DNA of 29,361 nt from a virus: positions 1-29,361 of the IMG/VR virus record IMGVR_UViG_3300022074_000265; one strand, 5' to 3'. Positions 21,601 to 29,212 of the stretch are shown piece after piece. Positions within the stretch are counted from its first letter, which is position 1. Each line of letters opens with the position of its first letter. Made by a program: the position numbers and the translations under genes. Under the pieces are notes generated by a model. It was given only the letters and a program-made list of their open reading frames with translations, did not search any database and was not told the origin of the DNA.

Positions 21601-22116
21601 AGCTTTACCTAAACCACCAGTAAGTAGACCAATATAGTTGGAAGGATCTGTAGCTGCAGCTTGGATATAGTCAAACACACCATCTACTGCACCGTAGAAC
21701 CCATCGTTTACAAACACATTACCTAGCTGATCGTACAGCTTATATGCATTACCTGCCACTGCTTTATCTTGCTGACTCGCATTTGTGATGTGTCTTACTT
21801 CACCACCTGTGTTTATGATATTGGTGTTGAAGCTACGCATATGATCTACAAACTCTTCTACAACATCTTCATCACTCTTGTCGTTATACTGTATGCCTCT
21901 GCGAGACACCATATATCTACGTATAGTGCGTAAGTTAGAAGCCTCGTACAAATCTTTCTTCTTAAGTTTACCACCTTTATCAACAAGTTCGTTCTGACTA
22001 CTTACAGGTACAGGCTCTGCTTGTTCTACGGTTGGTGGCTCAATACGACTAGGCGCAAGTATGTCATCTTTTGTAACGCCATACTGATCCATCAAGTCTA
22101 GGAAGGAATCACTCAT
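18610..22116 (-). CDS. Large virion protein, probable internal/ejection protein (1168 aa)
   Basis: The largest gene in the window and the last of the minus-strand virion block. The chain opens with a flexible, Pro/Glu-rich head (about 20-50), followed by a block with ATDPSNYIGLLTGGLGKA near 155-172. An Ala/Lys/Arg-rich helical stretch spans about 182-262, and a Gly-rich part near 310-335 (LGLVGGGAQLVGGKLKG). Further on are hydrophobic segments (TTGLNIAGFSQFYIG; LFGTILPFGRFF) that could enter a membrane, and a charged C-terminus ending DYLKDYYK. I recognise no enzyme motif. Size, position and composition suggest a protein packed in the head and ejected with DNA, like T7 gp16. AGAGGATAGAG precedes the ATG. 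Role inferred. Confidence 0.7.
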   Translation of the reverse strand: MSDSFLDLMDQYGVTKDDILAPSRIEPPTVEQAEPVPVSSQNELVDKGGKLKKKDLYEASNLRTIRRYMVSRRGIQYNDKSDEDVVEEFVDHMRSFNTNIINTGGEVRHITNASQQDKAVAGNAYKLYDQLGNVFVNDGFYGAVDGVFDYIQAAATDPSNYIGLLTGGLGKAASLGITQGGKQLVKKAAIEAGQRAAKSGATTQGAKKAADKAAERVAQRIVESSIKGPAAKKLQERVALQEQRNFIYNAKKKAQKEFLDERARKGVRGSLLATTGIDGSLAMLHDNMIQNVMLDAGAQEEYSMLQTGFSSALGLVGGGAQLVGGKLKGVSGLKDTKGKLVAGKRKAELEADIEGKLLVPLSDKSMNKFTTDVNKALDSWEQKWKRGDNMFQAGVMPAEFLDTIMRGEDGKGGIAKIYLDEVGKPLPKNVRVTDVMTNTLRQMPEDELQAISKRMQPLVGYTLGDTTEIAQEIGDYIASNVRRGMTYGAVMSATRRTVDAGLVAGHNAMFNLVRNPQLKEQMEEEILKATGKVKRPKIGAYTQSVWRRLLISSPATTGLNIAGFSQFYIGSTLADVSTGGMYMLGGLATGGKFTKTGSELLRKSKVFGQIQAQKMRNLMDPYTTHDSYMDFLSQNRDIEKVLFESVTGGIERSGRRFDIDPDAKWFKGVEAVANGANRLTGVRVQDTFTKSQMFMTELDKRLRLKHDRTLTDVLNTGNIELVDDSVVGGAIDTTLKSVFSKDYTTDDQLLRGAAKLTESISNIPLFGTILPFGRFFNNVVATSYQWSVGGGVQLMSAIAKSEKRNVETLEAASRSLVGVTAISLAMQYDKERSDKGLDVFEIEGTGGAIIDARNTFPFSLWLAAGRIGRLRAEGQDVPKEMMIKFGEQVAVGQLATDLQFGNDVTRIMDTLINQDVDLAQASFKEIGKFTGNYAAGFTRPLDAVNKLTGYVTDTDAARDIRQAETGGQMFTQGATRYFDNVIEAITDKAETVSGEELRVASRQGKVQDANPMARIFGITVKPARTSTEQAYSMANMQDWTASERTSMAAYDTIFNESVAPELERATDNLLRDKKFINADLVGKRAMLKSVVSEVKKDLRKVLKKYGTSETKLGAMRAKATEHGNKELRSKAMKAMRERYGFEGGIRDMTITELHYFMDYVDYLKDYYK

Positions 22117-22125
22117 ATTAATACT

Positions 22126-24021
22126 CTATCCTCTAAGTGCTTTTTGAAATTGTACAGTTAGGAATCCTGTGTTGTATGGCAGTCTCTTATTGTTTGCATC
22201 TGCCCACTCACTGAGTGCTCTCATGATGTCAAAGGTATCAGCATTTTCATCTATACCTTGCTCTTGCATATACTTAAATATGTCTTCACCAAAGTCAGCC
22301 ATTACAGATATGTCTAATTCTGTAATAGTACCTGTATCCATACCTGTTTCTATTTCTTCATCTGTAGTTTTAGGAAATAAGCGTTTAAGTTTATCTCTTA
22401 AGCTTAATACTTTTTTAGAACCTGGCTCTAGCTCTGCCATACGTGCAGCAATAGTTTCACGATTTACCTTACCTTGAGGCAACTCTATGAAGCCATTCTC
22501 TGTAGCATTTTGTGCACCAACCTTAGATGTAGGTAGACCAAGTAGCTTTCTAGCGTTTGGACCCATCTCTTCCCACTCTTCAAAGGTAACTCTATCTCTG
22601 TCCATGTACAGCGCAGCTTTACGTATACCCATTTCTTCTGCAGTTTCAGTTGTGGCTTCTACTTCACGTTCTTGCTCAGGAGGTTCTAGCTCAACCTTTT
22701 TCTCTACAGGATCTTCTGTTTTAATTTCACTAGTTACTACGTTCTGTGTAGTGTCTATCTCTTCTAGGTTTAATCTTTTGAGGGCTTGCTCTTCTACTGG
22801 ACCTACAGGTATTTCTTTCTTGTTTAGATGCTGTACTAGTACATCCCACCCTTCACTCTCTGGTGTATAAGTATTACCACCATCAGTTGTGACCTCAAGA
22901 GGATTACCTTCTGAGTCAGACTTTGTTACGGTAAACTGAATGTCCTCAAATATTTTCTTAGTTGTAGGTACTTTTCCTAGTGCTTCAATAGTTTCTGCAT
23001 CAACAGCACTACTTGTATCTATGGTCTGTTTCATTCCAGGAAACAATAATTCACGTAGGTTTTCTACGTACTCTTCGCCTACGTTGGCTAACATACTAGT
23101 CTCTAAATCTTCAAAGGCAGCTAGTCCATATGTATCTATGGCATCATCGTAAACCATTTGGTAGAGAGGCATCTCTATAGATTTTACTTTGTTCTGTGCA
23201 GATTTATATTCAGCTATTTGTTGTTTTATATTTGCACTATCTGGATTTGCTTTTAGGTCAAGTTCAAGTTGAGTTAGCCCACCTCTTTCATCGAATGTTT
23301 CTAGCGTATCTAAAGCAGCTTTGTATGCAGGGTCTAGCTCTTCTCTGTCTTTTTTCAAAGTTACAATACTATCAAGTACAAACTTCTTAGCTTTTAAATC
23401 AAAGCGTTTTAAGTCTGCTATTGTAGCATACGTAGATGGCTGTATAGCTTCATACTCTTGCTGTCGTGCTAACATATTTATATCTTCAGCAGTATATCCA
23501 TCATAGATAATATCACTGCCAAGTTTGTACTTAGAACTCATCATAGCCGCTTCACCAGTAAGTCTATCAAAGAAACCTATGTCTGGTTTTTCTGCAGTAG
23601 CACCTTTTGTTTCTAAGCCAAGGCCATACGTTTTTCTTACGTATTCATCCATATTCATGTCAAGAGGTTGAAAACCCTCTGGTAGTTTTATGATCATGTC
23701 TACTTCAGTATCACTTAGCTTTCTACCACCATTAGCCTCAACTGCTGTTCTAACTTTAGTAGATAAGTCTTGTATAGCTTGAGGTCCACTTGCTATTGCA
23801 GCTTGCATTTGTGCAGTACTTACACCTTGATCCTCTAAGTAGTTAGTAAGTCCTAGCACCTCGTTCACTACAGAGTTACGCCTAGAGATTTTCATAATGT
23901 TATCTTTAGCTAACTGCTCTTGCTCTAACTCGAATTTACGAGCTTCTTTCTTTTTCTCTTTTATGTTCGCTGCTGCTGTTTCAGCAAACCCTGCAGCGAA
24001 CTCTCTCCAATCAAATCCCAT
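22126..24021 (-). CDS. Probable internal virion protein (631 aa)
   Basis: The protein begins MGFDWREFAAGFAETAAANI, followed by a charged helix (KEKKKEARKFELEQEQLAK) that looks like a coiled coil. The middle is helical with many Tyr and Asp. A long Glu/Pro-rich, probably unfolded linker lies near 415-460. The end is a globular part ending in TVQFQKALRG. No enzyme motif is seen. The helical, flexible build and place between two virion genes suggest an internal or ejection protein, comparable in role to T7 gp15. AGAGGAG precedes the start and the next gene follows after nine bases. Confidence 0.65.
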   Translation of the reverse strand: MGFDWREFAAGFAETAAANIKEKKKEARKFELEQEQLAKDNIMKISRRNSVVNEVLGLTNYLEDQGVSTAQMQAAIASGPQAIQDLSTKVRTAVEANGGRKLSDTEVDMIIKLPEGFQPLDMNMDEYVRKTYGLGLETKGATAEKPDIGFFDRLTGEAAMMSSKYKLGSDIIYDGYTAEDINMLARQQEYEAIQPSTYATIADLKRFDLKAKKFVLDSIVTLKKDREELDPAYKAALDTLETFDERGGLTQLELDLKANPDSANIKQQIAEYKSAQNKVKSIEMPLYQMVYDDAIDTYGLAAFEDLETSMLANVGEEYVENLRELLFPGMKQTIDTSSAVDAETIEALGKVPTTKKIFEDIQFTVTKSDSEGNPLEVTTDGGNTYTPESEGWDVLVQHLNKKEIPVGPVEEQALKRLNLEEIDTTQNVVTSEIKTEDPVEKKVELEPPEQEREVEATTETAEEMGIRKAALYMDRDRVTFEEWEEMGPNARKLLGLPTSKVGAQNATENGFIELPQGKVNRETIAARMAELEPGSKKVLSLRDKLKRLFPKTTDEEIETGMDTGTITELDISVMADFGEDIFKYMQEQGIDENADTFDIMRALSEWADANNKRLPYNTGFLTVQFQKALRG

Positions 24022-24024
24022 ATT

Positions 24025-24579
24025 CTAAGCTCCTCTTGCCATCAAGCCTTGGGGTTCAGACATTTCGCTTACTTCCATTTCTTCTTGCTGTGGCACATCA
24101 TCTGTTTCTTCTTCCAAAGTACCTTGTAATGTCTTCAACAAGTCCATACCTACATCACCCTCTTCACCCTTAGCATCTGCTACAGCTAACTCTATAGCTA
24201 GTGCTAATCGTTTTTTCTCACGATCTTTGAGTGCCTCTTCAGGGTCTTCAATGTCATCTCTTACTTCTATGCCATATGTAGTCATCGATGCTTTGATGAA
24301 CTCGTGTATGACAGGAGCTACAATCAAGCTTACATCCACACTGTGCAGTCCGTTCATAACACCTGTAGTCATTAGCGTTTTAACAAAGGGAGCTACAGGC
24401 ATGTCACCACCAAAGAGCACAGACAGATCATCCATAACCTCTTCATCAGCTAATCTATTGATGTAATATTTAGTTACTTCATCAGGATCAACCATCTCAG
24501 GTGGATTCTCCCAAGGCCAGTTCTTAGGTTCATCTGTCAGAGACTGTCCCGGTATTGGTGCTTCAAGAAATGATGCCAT
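24025..24579 (-). CDS. Virion-module protein of unknown function (184 aa)
   Basis: The N-terminal part, with PIPGQSLTDEPKNWPWENPP, is a stretch I have seen at the head of marine phage structural proteins. A helical core follows (about 30-110), then an acidic helix-rich region and an unfolded acidic tail (EEETDDVPQQEEMEVSEM). It ends SEPQGLMARGA; the EPxGLM part recurs in the muramidase at 25038-26279. TAGGAT precedes the ATG. Function unknown; probably a component or chaperone of virion assembly. Confidence 0.65.
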   Translation of the reverse strand: MASFLEAPIPGQSLTDEPKNWPWENPPEMVDPDEVTKYYINRLADEEVMDDLSVLFGGDMPVAPFVKTLMTTGVMNGLHSVDVSLIVAPVIHEFIKASMTTYGIEVRDDIEDPEEALKDREKKRLALAIELAVADAKGEEGDVGMDLLKTLQGTLEEETDDVPQQEEMEVSEMSEPQGLMARGA

Positions 24580-24590
24580 GTTATTATATC

Positions 24591-25034
24591 CTATTTAGTA
24601 AACCCTGCGCCAAAGTATAGTCCTACTATGGCTGATACGATGTGTGTATCTAGTGGTGTAATTACAAAGCCTTGAGCCATCTTCCACTGTATAGCTTCAT
24701 CTGGTCCAAACAACCAACTAAAGAAACCACCAGTAGCTTCAGTGTATCCTACGTACACACTCACTTCAGGATACCATACAGCGACTAGCTTTGGCAATAC
24801 AATTATAGAGAACACAGCAGATAGAGCTATAAGCCTACGTGTCCATGCAAAGTGCTTGTCATTCTTACCTGCATTTCTTGCATCAGCTACAGCATTTCTG
24901 TTAAACTCTGCACGTTGCATCAACATTTCTTGTTGCATCTGGCGGTTCTTCATTGACTGACCCCAGATAGACATGACCCCACCTAATATAGTGGAGAAGA
25001 GCATTGTGATTAGTTCTAATGGTAATCCAAACAT
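24591..25034 (-). CDS. Membrane protein in the virion/lysis block, possible holin
   Basis: The 147-residue protein has about three hydrophobic segments: LELITMLFSTILGGVMSIW (6-24), RLIALSAVFSIIVLPKLVAVWY (67-88) and a C-terminal DTHIVSAIVGLYFGAGF (about 129-145). A Gln/Met/Arg-rich helix (about 28-58) joins the first two and could form a coiled coil. The size and the adjacent muramidase gene (three bases upstream) suggest a holin. A virion membrane protein is equally possible. TAGGAAATAAC precedes the ATG. The function is inferred from neighbours. Confidence 0.6.
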   Translation of the reverse strand: MFGLPLELITMLFSTILGGVMSIWGQSMKNRQMQQEMLMQRAEFNRNAVADARNAGKNDKHFAWTRRLIALSAVFSIIVLPKLVAVWYPEVSVYVGYTEATGGFFSWLFGPDEAIQWKMAQGFVITPLDTHIVSAIVGLYFGAGFTK

Positions 25035-25037
25035 TAG

Positions 25038-26279
25038 TTATTTCCTATAGCTGTTTGCTCTATTAGTCCAACCAGAAAGAAACTTCTTTTTTTCAGGACT
25101 CTTTTTAATTACTTTTTTGTAATATTCTATTCTAGCATCTGCATATTGGTTCACAGTTACAGGGTTATCTTTTAAAGCTTTCAGTGTTATTGGTCCTATA
25201 ATTCCATCTTGTTTAGTACCAACTAGTTTCTGTAATATCTTTATTGCATTTGGTCCTGCGTTTATTTGCATGTCAAGAACAGATGGCTGTAGTTCTAAAG
25301 GCAGTTTATTTATTTTTGGTTTATAGAAATACTCATTCTTAAATATTTCCCTAGCCTCTTCCTCAGTTAAGTTTTTAATATCCTCTACAGTTATAGTAGA
25401 AGCTTTAACTCCTCTATGTTTAGCTAAAGCAGAAGGTGTTATACCTCTATTAGTTCCTATTAAAACACCATTAACATAATTACCTGAATCGTCTTTATCT
25501 TGTTGAAAACCTCCCTCTGATGCTAAGATAGTGTCTAACTCTTTACTTAAATCTATTTCTTTTCCATCTGTAGGCTGCACCTCAACAGCAGCAAGAGACT
25601 TATTGACAATATTAGCAATTTCTTCATCTGACATTCCTTGCTCTTTTAGTATTTTTTTAACCTCAGTCTGCACACCCTCTTCAGTCAAACTTCCTGTAAT
25701 ACCAATAGCGTTTAGAAACGTGGGGCTTAGTATTTCACTATCAACATCTGCTTTTAAGTCAGGTTGAGAAGGGGTTTCAGCCATTATGGGTTTGTCTGAT
25801 GTAACTACAGGTGATACTTTACTCATAAGTCCTAATGGTTCTGTCTGTCCAATCTCAAGTAGCTCACCCTCGCTGTCAACTGTGGGCTGATTCTCTAGTG
25901 TCACAAAGTCTGTGTCCATACTAGTGTATATATCTTCTAGTTTATTTGGAGACTCACCCAGTGTAGATATTTCTTTCATTGCATCTTGAATAATCTCACT
26001 CTTCATCAGTTCAGAGTATTCATCTAACACTTTGTCTTTTGGTGTAGTTGTATCATCTTCATTAGGTTGTTTAGGTTCGTAGCCATTGTCTATAAATAAT
26101 TGTGCTATACCTTTTAAGAAGTTATCGTCTAATTCTATCTCTTCTGTTTCAGGCTTTGCTCCTATACCACGATTCTTTCTAGATACTTCTTCTAGAGTTT
26201 TTTTACTCCTACTAGTAACAGACTCAGTGAAGCCACCAATGTCTAAGTCTAAACCACCTAATGTTTTATAGTCTGCCAT
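25038..26279 (-). CDS. GH108-type N-acetylmuramidase with long flexible N-terminus
   Basis: The 413-residue protein has its enzyme in the C-terminal 170 residues. DTILASEGGFQQDKDDSGNY carries the catalytic Glu (E255) in the EGG motif of glycoside hydrolase family 108, followed by GTNRGITPSAL. A PG_binding_3-like part with VLDMQINAGPNAIKILQKL and DGIIGPITLKAL spans about 330-410. It should cut the glycan of peptidoglycan. The first 240 residues are charged, low in hydrophobics and probably unfolded. This extension is unlike a plain endolysin and fits a virion-borne lysozyme that opens the wall at entry. Base composition is visibly AT-richer than neighbouring genes. The ribosome site is weak. 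Confidence 0.85.
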   Translation of the reverse strand: MADYKTLGGLDLDIGGFTESVTSRSKKTLEEVSRKNRGIGAKPETEEIELDDNFLKGIAQLFIDNGYEPKQPNEDDTTTPKDKVLDEYSELMKSEIIQDAMKEISTLGESPNKLEDIYTSMDTDFVTLENQPTVDSEGELLEIGQTEPLGLMSKVSPVVTSDKPIMAETPSQPDLKADVDSEILSPTFLNAIGITGSLTEEGVQTEVKKILKEQGMSDEEIANIVNKSLAAVEVQPTDGKEIDLSKELDTILASEGGFQQDKDDSGNYVNGVLIGTNRGITPSALAKHRGVKASTITVEDIKNLTEEEAREIFKNEYFYKPKINKLPLELQPSVLDMQINAGPNAIKILQKLVGTKQDGIIGPITLKALKDNPVTVNQYADARIEYYKKVIKKSPEKKKFLSGWTNRANSYRK

Positions 26280-26283
26280 TATA

Positions 26284-29202
26284 TTAGCCTGTTATAATTG
26301 AACCCACAACAGAGCCTATAGCTCTTGCAAATGATCCACTCTTACTTGCTGCTGCACTACTTGCTGCTGCTTCGTTAGCTAGTTCTTGTACAGCAATAGT
26401 TGTAGCACGGTCAGCATTGTTGTTCTCTAACTGGAATGCAAAGCTCATGAGGTCACGCTCACGTTGCCATATCTGATCCATGTTAGCTGCAGTCAATCCG
26501 TTGATCACCTTAGCAAAGTCCATGTTGCTTTCATTCTGTGTAGCTGTATTGATTGTAGCTATGCTCTGTCTCCATGCCGCATTAGACTGTGCTATCACCA
26601 AGCCATTCTGTGCATTGAACAAGTCACGTTGTTGCTGTAGACCAGAGTTAAACTCACGTAATGCATTCACACTATTGACGTTGAACTGATCCATAGCGTT
26701 CTGTTGTGTAGCATTGAACTGTGCAGTTTGGTTAGCCAAGTTAGCAAAGAACTGATTTGTTTGATTCTCACTAGATGCGTTGAACTGTGCCGTAGCATTC
26801 TCTGCAGCTTGATCTGTAAACAAAGCCTGTATGTTTTGCTGTGTCTTGAACATAGAAGTCTGTTGTTCGTTAGACAAATTAGCCATGTCCATCTGTAAGA
26901 AGTTAGATGCATTCTGTACTGCAGCTTGTTGTCTGTTTGACAAGTTAGCTATGTCTAGTTGTGATAGAGCAGCAGCCTCAGCCATCACCATAGCTTGTCT
27001 GTTAGACAGATTGGATAGTTCCATAGTGTTTGCTGCACGAGAGTTCTCTAAGGCTATCTGTTGTTCAGCCGTGAAGTTCATGTTAGCAATGTCACCGATA
27101 CGAGCAGAGTTAGCTACACGAGCTTGGAATTCTTGATCAAACTCCATGCCCATAAAGGTAGCACGTTGCTGTGCAGCAAGTATCTGTCTTTGCTGTCTGT
27201 TAGATAAGTTCTGTGCTTCAAACTGTGCTATAGTAGCCGCATCCATCTGAGCGATAGGTAGTGCAGCTTCCATTGCAGCTTGCACCACAGCTTGACCTGC
27301 AAGACTAGACGCACCAAGACCACGAGCAGAGAGTGTAGCCATTGCGGTACGCATAGATCCTGCAGCCCAAGCAGGTGTCTCACCACCCTCAAAGTCAGCC
27401 ATTAGTTGTTCTAGCTGACCTGCAACTGTTGCTTGTTTACTTGGTGTAGCTTCTGCAGCTTGTATTGCTTCAGTAAATGTAGCAGCTTTAGTAGCATCTG
27501 CTTCACCAGATATTATCTCACCGTCTTTTATCTCTCTAGGATCAGGAGCATCTACTTTTATAGCGTTACCTAGTTCCGCTTCCATGCCTGTGATAGATGT
27601 ACCAACTTGTTGTTGGGCAGTAATCTGTTGTGTAGGTGTGCCTGTAGCTGCAGTTAGTCCTGCAGTTTGTAGTTTTACTTGTGGTGTAACAGTAGTAACA
27701 TCTGCCTCTACAGGTGTAGAAGCTGTAGGCTTTACAGCTTGTTGTACAGTACCTACTGTAGCAGCTTCAGCAAAAGGAGCTATGGGTACAGTCTGACCTG
27801 CATCTACTGGTATAAACTCACCTGCAGTAGGTTGTATCATAGCTGTAGTAGGTTGCATTGGCTGCATGGTTTGTCTTACAGCGTTGGCTTGCATCTGAGC
27901 TAATTGCTCTGTAGTAAGACCACCTGTTTCAAAACCTTTTACTGCACCACCTTGATTAAACTTTTGTATGTAGCCGCCTATGGCAAGACCTTTAGCTTTA
28001 GCAGCAGGGTTAGCTTCTTCAAACTTAGCGTGACCTTCTCGTGTTTTAGGACCATTGTAACCCATCTTACGAAAGATACGGTCTTTACCTTCTAGAGACA
28101 TAGTCTCCATCAACCCACCTTCTGCAGCACCTGTAGTAGCTTCTATCTTAGAAAAACCCGGTGGTACATATGTTGTAGGTACACCGTTAAACTCAGTAAT
28201 CATTATTTGCTGACCTAGCTGATTACCATACGGTACAGTCTGATAGCCTTGAAATACTTCAGGATAAGTTGCGCCTGTTCCTGGCTGTGTTGTTACAAGG
28301 GTAGGTGCTACTGCACCTTGTGTACCTGTGTACTGTGTTTTATATGCTACTTGAGATGGCACAGCAGACATACCACCTGTTTGTGTAGTTGTTGCTACTG
28401 TGCTTGGACCTGATCCTGCTGTTGGTACTACATCCTGATATGTAACTGGTGCTACTTGCTGCATTACTGTTTGAGATTCATCAGGATCAACAATAGGCAC
28501 ACCACCTGCAGGTACTTGTTGTACAGTTGTCGGAGGTGTTACAGAATCAAAAGCACCACCTGCTACAGCAGGGTTCACAGTCTGCATGTAGTCACCTGCT
28601 GTTAAGCCTGTTGTACCTGCTCCTGTTGTAGTATCACTACCATCTGTTGTATCTTCTGTGTCATCTTCATCGTCATCTAAATTTTTATCATCATCTGTAG
28701 TTGTAATAGCAGACTTATTTATGTTTATAATTTCATCAGCTAACATTTTTGCAGTAGCTATTTCTGTATTTGTTTTACCTTTTCTGGTTCCAACAGAACC
28801 TATAACATTTCCTGAAGCATCAGTCAGTGTTACAGTAGAAGCTCTGTCATATCTAAAAGGACCGCCTCCACCTGCAGATACATTATCATCTGTATATCCT
28901 ATAGCTTCTGTAGTATTAGCAGCAGCTTCTGCAGCAGTTTTAAATCCTGCAAATTCTTTTGAAGCTTTAGATACATTAGTATTATTTCTTGCAGACGCAG
29001 ATCTTTTTTTCTTGTCAGAACGACTTGTTTTTTCATAAGTCAATGCTGTTTCTGTTTTAGATCCATCTTCATTGGTAGTTATTTTAACAATACCGTTGCC
29101 ATAAACACCTGCTCTAGCTTCATAAACAGTACCATCTGCAGAAGTAAAAGAATCCACTACATTAGAGTTTTTTGAATCTATTCCATATTCTAAGTCTGCC
29201 AT
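26284..29202 (-). CDS. Large virion protein with long 11-residue repeat (972 aa)
   Basis: Four parts are seen. Residues 1-190 are a polar head with an acidic run (DDDKNLDDDEDDTEDTTDG). Residues 190-360 are Thr/Pro/Gly-rich and likely unfolded (many PTT, TQTGG, AVAPT). Residues 360-640 include GGLMETMSLEGKDRIFRKMG, a Gly-rich QGGAVKGFETGG and Ala/Thr-rich stretches. Residues 651-947 form an unbroken chain of 27 units of 11 residues, rich in Gln, Asn and Ala, with NLSN(R/E)Q at a fixed place. The last 25 residues are small and hydrophobic (FARAIGSVVGSIITG). It should form a long helical rod or bundle and is probably a tail or internal virion protein. GGAAT precedes the ATG. Confidence 0.75.
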   Translation of the reverse strand: MADLEYGIDSKNSNVVDSFTSADGTVYEARAGVYGNGIVKITTNEDGSKTETALTYEKTSRSDKKKRSASARNNTNVSKASKEFAGFKTAAEAAANTTEAIGYTDDNVSAGGGGPFRYDRASTVTLTDASGNVIGSVGTRKGKTNTEIATAKMLADEIININKSAITTTDDDKNLDDDEDDTEDTTDGSDTTTGAGTTGLTAGDYMQTVNPAVAGGAFDSVTPPTTVQQVPAGGVPIVDPDESQTVMQQVAPVTYQDVVPTAGSGPSTVATTTQTGGMSAVPSQVAYKTQYTGTQGAVAPTLVTTQPGTGATYPEVFQGYQTVPYGNQLGQQIMITEFNGVPTTYVPPGFSKIEATTGAAEGGLMETMSLEGKDRIFRKMGYNGPKTREGHAKFEEANPAAKAKGLAIGGYIQKFNQGGAVKGFETGGLTTEQLAQMQANAVRQTMQPMQPTTAMIQPTAGEFIPVDAGQTVPIAPFAEAATVGTVQQAVKPTASTPVEADVTTVTPQVKLQTAGLTAATGTPTQQITAQQQVGTSITGMEAELGNAIKVDAPDPREIKDGEIISGEADATKAATFTEAIQAAEATPSKQATVAGQLEQLMADFEGGETPAWAAGSMRTAMATLSARGLGASSLAGQAVVQAAMEAALPIAQMDAATIAQFEAQNLSNRQQRQILAAQQRATFMGMEFDQEFQARVANSARIGDIANMNFTAEQQIALENSRAANTMELSNLSNRQAMVMAEAAALSQLDIANLSNRQQAAVQNASNFLQMDMANLSNEQQTSMFKTQQNIQALFTDQAAENATAQFNASSENQTNQFFANLANQTAQFNATQQNAMDQFNVNSVNALREFNSGLQQQRDLFNAQNGLVIAQSNAAWRQSIATINTATQNESNMDFAKVINGLTAANMDQIWQRERDLMSFAFQLENNNADRATTIAVQELANEAAASSAAASKSGSFARAIGSVVGSIITG
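26362..27252 (-). repeat. 27 tandem 11-residue coding repeats
   Basis: Cutting the translated chain every 11 residues from residue 651 keeps related residues in register to residue 947. Examples of successive or near units are EAQNLSNRQQR, ELSNLSNRQAM, DIANLSNRQQA, DMANLSNEQQT, AQFNASSENQT, AQFNATQQNAM, DQFNVNSVNAL, REFNSGLQQQR and DLFNAQNGLVI. No unit needs an insertion or a deletion. The DNA itself is diverged, so the repeat is old and kept at protein level. Confidence 0.85.
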
Positions 29203-29212
29203 ACTGTATTCC

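Noticed and set aside
26362-27252. Repetitive DNA as a CRISPR array
   Set aside because: The repeat is at protein level with an 11-residue period, in one open frame, without identical DNA repeats or unique spacers.
18665-29038. Many plus-strand open frames opposite the virion genes (for example 20759-21157, 21206-21637, 28658-29038)
   Set aside because: They mirror long coding genes, encode Ser/Leu/Cys-rich shadows, and lack ribosome sites and coupling.
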